Shown here piece after piece: positions 1 to 5,009 of a DNA stretch of 5,315 bases. The notes beneath the pieces are model-generated. The model had not been told where the DNA came from and ran no database searches. It saw nothing but the letters and a program-made list of their open reading frames with translations. The translations under genes were made by a program, and so were the position numbers. Every line of letters begins with the position of its first letter. Positions within the stretch are counted from its first letter, which is position 1. Origin of the DNA: Verrucomicrobiota bacterium (GTDB lineage: Bacteria > Verrucomicrobiota > Verrucomicrobiia > Chthoniobacterales > UBA10450); the NCBI GenBank assembly GCA_003219225.1, contig QHPZ01000189.1, positions 1 to 5,315 of the forward strand, in the 5' to 3' direction.

Positions 1-328
1 TATTCCTCCTCTTTCTCTCGCTGATTGACCCGTGACTACAGGTCTGAAAGAGGGGAAGAAATGCCGAGAGAGGGCTTTCTTACCCAACCCCGGATTCAGA
101 TCTATTTACGCTTTTCTCAGAATCTCAACTGCTAGGTCAAGCCAAAACGCCCGGACGGTTGCCATGACGATCAGGCGATTGTGAAATAATGCGACCCCGA
201 AAGCTTTCGGGGCCGCTACAGATCGGCGGCGATTGGCACGCGCTGCGTTACCTGATCGGCGATTTCGGCGCCTTCGCCGCTTCGGGCGAGCAATTTGTCA
301 TCCAGTTCCAAACCTGTTGTTGCGAGGT
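1..328. other. Intergenic / non-coding left end
   Basis: I see no convincing gene in this stretch. It follows the 3' end of the minus-strand nucleotidyltransferase gene. Bases 1-75 are rich in purine/pyrimidine blocks and contain inverted segments: CCTCTTTC at 8-15 pairs with GAAAGAGG at 46-53, while TCTCTCG at 14-20 could pair with CGAGAGA at 65-71. The two pairings overlap, so they cannot fully coexist. Whether this forms a functional RNA is unknown. A perfect palindrome at 195-212 is listed separately. Bases 216-328 read on the minus strand have a coding-like open frame that ends in TAG at 218-216, discussed under findings. No tRNA-like fold or recognisable riboswitch was seen. Confidence 0.5.
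195..212 (-). terminator. Perfect 18-bp palindrome, possible terminator or REP-like unit
   Basis: CCCCGAAAGCTTTCGGGG is a perfect palindrome; as RNA it can form a 7-bp stem closed by an AGCT loop. It lies 116 bases downstream of the nucleotidyltransferase stop, at the end of the minus-strand trpS operon. The minus-strand sequence after the stem (TCGCATTATTT) is only moderately T-rich, so it is a weak intrinsic terminator. The flank GCCGCTACA on the plus-strand right side resembles the edges of short dispersed palindromic repeats in some verrucomicrobial genomes (from memory, not checked), so a REP-like unit is an equally good reading. Confidence 0.35.
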
Positions 329-859
329 TCAAATCTGCGGCGGTTCTTCGCCGCGGTCGCGGAAGTATTGTTCCAAGAACAGCAGGTCCTGGTGATCTTT
401 CGGGCGCTGCTTCGGCTTTTTCGTTCGCCAGAGCAGACGTGGCGATGCAAATGGGATCGGCACACCCTGCACTTTGCGCACAATGATCTCTTTGGCCGCT
501 TCGGCGTAATCGATGCCGCACGCCGATTTCATGAGATCGACCATGATTTCATCCCCAATACGAACAACGCCATAGTGGGAAACCTCGCCGGGTCGCAATT
601 CTCTCACAGCCTTGTCGGGCAACGTCTCGAGGGCCTTGTAAACGAGCGCTTCGTTTTCCAATGACGCGTCGATGAGTAGATCGACATCGAGCGTTGCTCG
701 CGCGAATCCCGCCAGAATGATGGCGAAACCGTCGATGACAACATACTTCGCGCCCAGTTCATTCAACGTCCGGCAAAGCCCAACCAAGTCCGCTTCTTCA
801 GGGACGCGGGTCGTCAGTTCTTCCTCGCGCGGCGGCTGCTCATCCATTTCAGCAACCAT
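329..859 (-). CDS. AbiEii/MNT-like nucleotidyltransferase (DUF6036-type)
   Basis: A 176-residue protein of the minimal nucleotidyltransferase superfamily, as found in AbiEii-type toxins and small MNT proteins; such enzymes transfer a nucleotide to RNA or protein, but the target here is unknown. Visible signature (numbering from the ATG at 859): D43-G44-F-A, then G51, R54, T56 and the metal-binding pair D58-V-D60, with a probable third acidic residue D108 in MVDLM. Near the C-terminus, RPKDHQDLLFL (K154, D155, D158) matches the conserved K-D-x-x-D motif of AbiEii-like proteins. The usual GG of motif I reads DG here. The start is ATG 859, preceded 7 bases away by GAAGAGG (873-867); a TTG at 907 and an ATG at 847 are less well supported. 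It overlaps the upstream small gene by 46 bases, implying translational coupling. A role as the toxin or effector of a two-gene module is inference. Confidence 0.75.
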   Translation of the reverse strand: MVAEMDEQPPREEELTTRVPEEADLVGLCRTLNELGAKYVVIDGFAIILAGFARATLDVDLLIDASLENEALVYKALETLPDKAVRELRPGEVSHYGVVRIGDEIMVDLMKSACGIDYAEAAKEIIVRKVQGVPIPFASPRLLWRTKKPKQRPKDHQDLLFLEQYFRDRGEEPPQI

Positions 860-1023
860 TCGTCGGCCTCTTCGTGAGTGTGAAAGCGAAAAACACCGGT
901 TGGGCAAATGCCCTCAAGGTGACTCTGAAGCTGGTTGATGTTTTTCTGCAATCGCATTGCTCGCGCGAACGCTTCCGTCGCCGGTGGCACGCGGCCGACT
1001 GTTTTGCCGATCTTCTCCTCCAC
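814..1023 (-). CDS. Small protein paired with nucleotidyltransferase, unknown function
   Basis: A 69-residue hydrophilic protein with no signal peptide or membrane segment. The core TEAFARAMRLQKNINQL (residues 16-32) looks helical, followed by CPTGVFRF and then THEEADEWLLKWM (about 49-61), a pattern reminiscent of small proteins encoded just upstream of nucleotidyltransferase genes in other bacteria (recalled, not searched). The start is taken as GTG 1023 because an in-frame TGA lies three codons upstream at 1032-1030; GTG 990 and ATG 957 are alternatives, and none has a clear ribosome binding site. Its 5' part overlaps the last 110 bases of trpS in another frame, and its 3' part overlaps the nucleotidyltransferase by 46 bases. 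An antitoxin-like or accessory role for the neighbouring enzyme is inferred only from this arrangement. Confidence 0.65.
   Translation of the reverse strand: MEEKIGKTVGRVPPATEAFARAMRLQKNINQLQSHLEGICPTGVFRFHTHEEADEWLLKWMSSRRARKN
867..873 (-). promoter_or_regulatory. Ribosome binding site of the nucleotidyltransferase gene
   Basis: GAAGAGG on the minus strand sits 7 bases before ATG 859, inside the upstream small gene. It favours this start over the TTG at 907 and the ATG at 847, which lack a comparable site. Confidence 0.5.
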
Positions 1024-2014
1024 GCGTTCTCAGGCCCACTGCGGCACGGACGCGCGCCATCACTTGATCAGCGATTTGGTTGGCGCGCTCAGAGCCGCGG
1101 GCGAGGACGTTGTCGCTGTACGATTTGTCGCGCAGGATTTCTTCGCGGCGTTTGCGCATCGGGGCGAAGTAGTCCCAGAGTTTTACGAACAGTTCTTTCT
1201 TGAATTCGCCGTAACCGGTGCCGCCTTTTTCGAAACGCTCGCGCATCTCGGTGATCTCATCCTTCGAAGCGAAAAGCGAGTAGAGCTTGAAGATTGTCGA
1301 TCTCTCCGGGTCTTTCGGCGCTTCGACCGGGGCGGAATCAGTCACGATACTCATGACGCGTTTCCGCGTTTCGTTTTCATCGCCGAAGATGTCGATGTTG
1401 TTGCCGTAGCTTTTGCTCATCTTTTGACCGTCGAGTCCGGGAACGACTTCTGTTTTTGCATGAATCCGGGGCTCGGGGAGCTTGAACACAGGCTGGTCCG
1501 GCTCGGACCCGTAAGTTTCATTGATCTTGCCAGCCAGATCGCGCGTGATCTCGATGTGTTGTTTCTGATCTTTGCCGACTGGCACGATATCGCTGTCGTA
1601 AATCAGAATGTCGGCGGCCATGAGCACCGGATAGTTGAACAGTCCAACGGTTGCCGCCATGCCGCGCGCGAGTTTGTCTTTGTAGGAATGCGCGCGCTCG
1701 AGCAAACCCATCGGCGCGATAGTTGATAAAATCCACGCCAATTCGGTCACTTGCGGAACGTCTGACTGTCGAAAAAGTGCGGCGCGCTCTGGATCGAGGC
1801 CGCAGGCGAGAAAATCGAGCGCAACACGCCGCGAATTTTCACGCAGCGCTTCGGGATCACGCAAGCTGGTGAGCGCGTGATAATCGGCAATGAAATAAAA
1901 CGTCTCGCCCTCTTTCTGCAGTTCGATCGCCGGCCGCATCATGCCGAAATAATTGCCGATGTGGAGCACACCGCTGGGCTGGATACCGGAGAGAATGCGC
2001 ATTTCCGCCGTCAC
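914..2014 (-). CDS. trpS: Tryptophanyl-tRNA synthetase
   Basis: Class I aminoacyl-tRNA synthetase that activates tryptophan with ATP and charges tRNA-Trp in the cytoplasm. Signatures: PSGVLHIGNYFG at residues 13-24 contains the HIGH-type motif (HIGN, 18-21), and DGQKMSKS at 195-202 is the KMSKS loop. The central segments YHALTS, VPVGKDQKQHIEITRDLA and GLFNYPVLMAADIL are typical of the bacterial enzyme. GTG 2014 is used because GGAGG lies 10 bases upstream; ATG 2002 (MRILSGIQPSG) corresponds to the usual family N-terminus and is a valid alternative. Bacterial TrpS normally ends near residue 328 here (RVRAAVGL); this frame continues 38 residues of low-complexity, polar sequence that overlaps the next gene. 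A TGA at 1032-1030, one frame off, would end the protein at the expected place, so a single-base frameshift is suspected. Catalytic regions are intact, so the enzyme should be functional either way. Confidence 0.95.
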   Translation of the reverse strand: MTAEMRILSGIQPSGVLHIGNYFGMMRPAIELQKEGETFYFIADYHALTSLRDPEALRENSRRVALDFLACGLDPERAALFRQSDVPQVTELAWILSTIAPMGLLERAHSYKDKLARGMAATVGLFNYPVLMAADILIYDSDIVPVGKDQKQHIEITRDLAGKINETYGSEPDQPVFKLPEPRIHAKTEVVPGLDGQKMSKSYGNNIDIFGDENETRKRVMSIVTDSAPVEAPKDPERSTIFKLYSLFASKDEITEMRERFEKGGTGYGEFKKELFVKLWDYFAPMRKRREEILRDKSYSDNVLARGSERANQIADQVMARVRAAVGLRTRGGEDRQNSRPRATGDGSVRASNAIAEKHQPASESP

Positions 2015-2024
2015 AGTTCAACAG

Positions 2025-2029
2025 CCTCC
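2025..2029 (-). promoter_or_regulatory. Ribosome binding site of trpS
   Basis: GGAGG on the minus strand is 10 bases upstream of GTG 2014 and 22 bases upstream of ATG 2002, so it supports the GTG as the start. A GGCGGA just before ATG 2002 is too close to serve that codon. Confidence 0.5.
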
Positions 2030-2073
2030 GCTGCGCGCAAGTCGATTAGACTGCCCGCGTGACGCTTCTGGGA

Positions 2074-2100
2074 ATTGTACATAGACTTCTCTTTGGCCAA
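2074..2100 (-). promoter_or_regulatory. Candidate promoter for the trpS operon
   Basis: On the minus strand, TACAAT (2079-2074, five of six matches to a -10 box) follows TTGGCC (2100-2095, four of six to a -35 box) with a short 15-base spacer. Transcription would begin near 2067, giving a leader of about 50 bases before trpS. The position in the divergent intergenic region is right, but the spacer is suboptimal and the call rests on consensus matching only. Confidence 0.3.
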
Positions 2101-2106
2101 TTTGTT

Positions 2107-2110
2107 AGGA
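2107..2110 (+). promoter_or_regulatory. Ribosome binding site deciding the membrane-protein start
   Basis: AGGA lies 9 bases before ATG 2120. A TTG at 2114, two codons upstream in the same frame, would be only 3 bases from it, so ATG 2120 is preferred. Confidence 0.45.
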
Positions 2111-2119
2111 TGATTGGCC

Positions 2120-3301
2120 ATGACCGCGGCCACCGCTCCGAAGCTGGCCACGGACTTTGACGCGCTGGTTCGAAAGCGCGTCAGGGAGCTTCGACCGGCC
2201 CGTGGGCTGTGGCGAAAAGCGTACTGGCACGCCAGCCAGTGTTTCTTTACCGGTCCTCGCTCCGAGATTGCGCACGATTGGGAGATTGTCACTCAATTTG
2301 CCGAACGCGCGCGACAGCGATTTACAGACGACTCGCCCACCGACACGCAAAAGCACGATCTCGTGGAGGTTCTCGCGCTGCTCAAGTGTGCGCGCAAAGA
2401 AACCGATTTTGCGCAGGCTTGGACATATGTGAACTCGGCTGACGCGATGCTGCCGCTGATCGTTGATGAAGACGAACTCTACGCGGCCGTTGTCCGTCTG
2501 CGCACCGCTGATGAACGGTTGCCTAACGATTATCAACAACGGCTCGTTGACGCCCTGGCGAAAACCAATCCACCCGCGCCACAGAAGGCGCAGCCAAAGC
2601 ACCAACCACCACAACAACAGGCGGCCGATTCTAAGAAGGAGCGTTTGCGGTTACATCGCGAGCAGCTGGCGCGCACATTACTGTGGAACACGCTCAACCG
2701 ACACATTTCGCTGAAGTTGTCGCTCTGGCGTGCAATTAGCACCCGCCTCAGTTTCGCGCTCCTCGCCTTTTTCGGAGCGCTCGCGATCCGGGCGGCGTTT
2801 GCCAGCGCGATGAATCCGCGGGATCAAACATGGTCGACACGTTTCTTTGTCACCGCAGCGCCGTTTTTTGAGATTATGCTGCTCGGATTTTTTGGCGGCA
2901 TGCTCAGTGCATTTCTCACCGCCCGCGATGCCGAGGTTAATGTGCCTTCCTACGAAGTACTCAGGACGCGGGCCAGTCTGCGCATGCTGCTCGGGGGCGC
3001 GGGTGCCGTGGTCGTTTACAGCGTAGGCCTGTGGCTCTTCTCCGAGAAACTGCAAAGCGCGATAGACGGCAGCATCTACGTTTTTATCACCGTGGGGATT
3101 GTCGCCGGTTTCTCCGAGCGACTGTTTATCGATGCGCTCGAGCGTGCCGGCCAAAACCTACGCCTTACGGGCAGTCCGAGCCAAGCCGAGCAAACACCAT
3201 CTAGTACGCGACCGGCTAAAGCTCGGGGACATACCCGCGGTACAACAGCGTCGGGAAAAATGCAGCCGACCACTACCACGGCCGCGAACAACGGATCGTA
3301 A
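2120..3301 (+). CDS. Four-helix membrane protein of unknown function
   Basis: A 393-residue protein I cannot assign to a named family. The first roughly 200 residues are soluble and mostly helical, rich in charged residues, and end in a Pro/Gln-rich linker (about 149-170) followed by a basic KKERLRLHREQ segment. Four hydrophobic segments follow at about 209-229, 248-268, 288-307 and 316-332. Between segments 2 and 3 is a hydrophilic loop with ARDAEVNVPSYEVLRTRASLR, and segment 2 contains GFFGGMLSAFL. After segment 4 comes GFSERLFIDALERAG, then a Ser/Thr-rich, basic tail of about 45 residues that looks disordered. The G-G-x-x-S helix, the short loop and the GFSER ending recall uncharacterised bacterial membrane proteins in which this C-terminal unit recurs with varied N-terminal regions (from memory). 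No signal peptide is seen, so the long N-terminus is probably cytoplasmic. It is divergent from trpS and separate from the glycan and pilus genes downstream. Confidence 0.8.
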   Translation: MTAATAPKLATDFDALVRKRVRELRPARGLWRKAYWHASQCFFTGPRSEIAHDWEIVTQFAERARQRFTDDSPTDTQKHDLVEVLALLKCARKETDFAQAWTYVNSADAMLPLIVDEDELYAAVVRLRTADERLPNDYQQRLVDALAKTNPPAPQKAQPKHQPPQQQAADSKKERLRLHREQLARTLLWNTLNRHISLKLSLWRAISTRLSFALLAFFGALAIRAAFASAMNPRDQTWSTRFFVTAAPFFEIMLLGFFGGMLSAFLTARDAEVNVPSYEVLRTRASLRMLLGGAGAVVVYSVGLWLFSEKLQSAIDGSIYVFITVGIVAGFSERLFIDALERAGQNLRLTGSPSQAEQTPSSTRPAKARGHTRGTTASGKMQPTTTTAANNGS

Positions 3302-3365
3302 CTGATTCCTCTGACGAACGACCGGCCAGACCATTTGCACCTGCGCCCTCAATCATCGCTGGAGG

Positions 3366-3393
3366 TGGCCTTGCCGCGTAATCGCGCTGGCCA
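3366..3393. other. Interrupted dyad in the 3302-3484 intergenic gap
   Basis: TGGCC (3366-3370) pairs with GGCCA (3389-3393), and inside them CGCG (3375-3378) pairs with CGCG (3383-3386) around a TAAT loop, with unpaired TTGC and CT between the stems. It lies 64 bases past the stop of the membrane-protein gene and 91 before the decarboxylase start. It lacks a following T-run, so it is a poor intrinsic terminator; it may be a regulatory site or chance. No convincing promoter for the decarboxylase gene was found in the gap. Confidence 0.2.
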
Positions 3394-3484
3394 TTAACAC
3401 AGACGAAGCCGACGCTTCAGACGCAATGAGAAACCTATGTTTCTGCTCGCAATTTTCCATGCAGCCGTTAGATAAAACCGCGCC

Positions 3485-4390
3485 ATGGCCGAGAGAAAAT
3501 CGGGACCTGTTTCTGTTGTCACCGGTGGCGCGGGCTTTCTCGGATCGCATTTGATCGATCGACTGCTGTTCGAAGGTCATCGCGTCATCGCGATCGACAA
3601 TCTGATCACCGGCAACACAGCCAACATCGGTCATCTCGCCGGAAACGAGGAGTTCAAGTTTATCAAGCACAACGTTTCGAACTTCATCTTTCTGCCGGAG
3701 GACAAACTCGATTACGTTTTCCATTTCGCATCGCCGGCCAGTCCGATCGACTATCTCGAGCTGCCGATTCCGACGTTGAAAGTGGGCGCGCTCGGGACGC
3801 ACAACACCCTCGGCCTGGCCAAGGACAAAAAGGCATCCTTCATTCTGGCGTCGACTTCGGAGTGCTACGGCGATCCACTCGAGCATCCGCAAAAGGAAGA
3901 TTATTGGGGCATGACGATGGCGTATCACCGTTACCATCGCATCGACACCAAAATCGTGCGCATCTTCAATACCTACGGCCCGCGGATGCGTTTGCGCGAC
4001 GGGCGCGTCGTGCCGGCGTTCATCGGCCAGGCGCTGAGCGGTAAATCGCTGACCGTGTTCGGCGACGGCTCACTGACGCGCTCGTTTTGTTATGTCAGCG
4101 ATTTGATCGAGGGCATTTTCAAACTGGCGATGAGCGACTTTCATGAGCCGGTCAATCTCGGCAACCCGCGCGAGATGACGATCAAGCAGTTTGCCGATGA
4201 GATTATTCGCATTACTGGCACAACATCGACAATTGAATATCGACCTCTGCCGGTGGATGATCCGAAAGTTCGGCAACCGGACATCACTCGTGCGAAAAAA
4301 GTGCTAGGATGGGAGCCGCGCGTCAGTTTTGAGGAGGGAATCAGACACACGATCAATTATTTTCGGGAATCGTTGAGAGGGGCGCTATAA
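3485..4390 (+). CDS. UDP-glucuronate decarboxylase lacking catalytic YxxxK block
   Basis: Extended SDR protein of the UDP-xylose synthase (UXS) subfamily, which uses bound NAD+ to convert UDP-glucuronate to UDP-xylose for surface glycans. Seen: Rossmann motif TGGAGFLG (13-20), the acidic ribose-binding D38-N39, FHFASPASPIDYLELPIPT (79-97), STSECYGDP (123-131), RIFNTYGPRMRLRDGRVVPAF (159-179), TRSFCYVSDL (198-207), PVNLGNP and DDPKVRQPDI-KKVLGWEP near the end. These are close to family consensus. However, DYWG (139-142) joins directly to MTMAYHRYH (143-151). In the family about 20 residues lie between them, of the form NPIGPRxxYDExKR, including the catalytic Tyr and Lys. The protein is 301 residues, against about 310-320 normally. 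The frame is otherwise open, so the loss is a clean 60-base in-frame deletion at 3910/3911. As written the enzyme should be inactive. The start is ATG 3485 (in-frame TAA at 3473-3475); no clear ribosome binding site. The next gene starts 31 bases downstream. Confidence 0.9.
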   Translation: MAERKSGPVSVVTGGAGFLGSHLIDRLLFEGHRVIAIDNLITGNTANIGHLAGNEEFKFIKHNVSNFIFLPEDKLDYVFHFASPASPIDYLELPIPTLKVGALGTHNTLGLAKDKKASFILASTSECYGDPLEHPQKEDYWGMTMAYHRYHRIDTKIVRIFNTYGPRMRLRDGRVVPAFIGQALSGKSLTVFGDGSLTRSFCYVSDLIEGIFKLAMSDFHEPVNLGNPREMTIKQFADEIIRITGTTSTIEYRPLPVDDPKVRQPDITRAKKVLGWEPRVSFEEGIRHTINYFRESLRGAL

Positions 4391-4421
4391 CCCCGAGTCT
4401 GTTGCAAGATCGACATTAATT

Positions 4422-5000
4422 ATGAAACCGAAATTCGCTCTGCTTTGTGCGGGGATGTTTGTGATTGCTTCACCAGTAGCCATGGCCCAGGGGCGCCTGG
4501 TGCGAGAATTTCAGATCACCAAAATCAGCCGCGCCTTTGTCACGACGCCCCTGCTTGCGTACGCCGGCGGGGAAGCAGCACCAAGGGGGCAAGCGGCGCG
4601 CTGGCTGCAAGTGGAAGCGGAATTTGCCGCCGCGCCGGCATTTACCGACGAGTTGACCGTTCGCTATTACATTTTGTTCAATGGCAACATGTTTACCGGC
4701 GAAGTGACGCACGTGAACGTGCCGGGCGGACGCGAGCGGCGTTCCGTCATTTATATGCCGCCGCACGTGCTCGACCGCTACGCCGGCACTCGACCGCTCA
4801 CGCCCAACTCGGTGTCGAACGTCGCCGTGCAGATCGTGCAGCAGGGCGTGGTGAAAGATGAACTGAGCCTCGCCCGCGCCGCCGCCCAGTGGTATGCCGC
4901 CGTGACACCGATCTCCGGTTTGCTTTTGAACAAGAACGAGACACCGTTTGCGCCGTTGTATTGGGACCGATACGAGCAGATCAAGACGCCGGGGCGGTGA
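4422..5000 (+). CDS. Amuc_1102-family pilus-like secreted protein
   Basis: A 192-residue exported protein. Residues 1-22 form a signal peptide: MKPK, a hydrophobic core, then AMA before Q23, a standard signal peptidase I site; it is not a type IV prepilin leader. The mature part is predicted to be largely beta-strand: ARWLQVEAEF (59-68), ELTVRYYILFNG (77-88), GEVTHVNVPGGRERRSVIYMPP (93-114) and SNVAVQIV (132-139). The C-terminal LLLNKNETPFAPLYWDRYE (167-185) closely resembles the ending of verrucomicrobial homologues of Akkermansia Amuc_1102, a protein encoded in a type IV pilus-like cluster. The assignment is from recalled sequence patterns and is strengthened by the pilM-like gene 9 bases downstream, the same neighbour as in Akkermansia. 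It probably acts in the periplasm or at the cell surface with the pilus apparatus; its precise role is not known. No strong ribosome binding site precedes ATG 4422. Confidence 0.75.
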   Translation: MKPKFALLCAGMFVIASPVAMAQGRLVREFQITKISRAFVTTPLLAYAGGEAAPRGQAARWLQVEAEFAAAPAFTDELTVRYYILFNGNMFTGEVTHVNVPGGRERRSVIYMPPHVLDRYAGTRPLTPNSVSNVAVQIVQQGVVKDELSLARAAAQWYAAVTPISGLLLNKNETPFAPLYWDRYEQIKTPGR

Positions 5001-5009
5001 CAGGTGGTC

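Noticed and set aside
1..75. Structured RNA or riboswitch from the inverted purine/pyrimidine blocks
   Set aside because: The stems are short, have 30-base or longer loops, and match no RNA family I recognise; simple-sequence composition explains them.
233..664. 143-codon plus-strand frame at the left end
   Set aside because: It lies mainly opposite the nucleotidyltransferase gene, whose motifs are clear, and its product resembles no known family.
935..1726. Long open frame of 263 codons on the plus strand opposite trpS
   Set aside because: It is antisense to a clear tryptophanyl-tRNA synthetase; its product has no recognisable motifs and mirrors trpS codon structure.
2011..2121. 36-codon minus-strand frame (MANHPNKLAKEK...) ending in a GTGA overlap with the trpS start; considered as a leader peptide
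   Set aside because: It contains no Trp codons, has no ribosome binding site at its ATG, and covers the likely promoter; the overlap is probably chance. A shorter version from ATG 2082 is equally unsupported.
3371..3399. TTGCCG - 17 bases - TTAACA as a promoter for the decarboxylase gene
   Set aside because: The -10 hexamer matches the consensus poorly, and the -35 lies inside the 3366-3393 dyad; not better than background.
3353..3937. 194-codon minus-strand frame over the intergenic gap and the decarboxylase start
   Set aside because: Most of it is antisense to the strongly conserved UXS N-terminus, and the part over the gap shows no motif or ribosome binding site.
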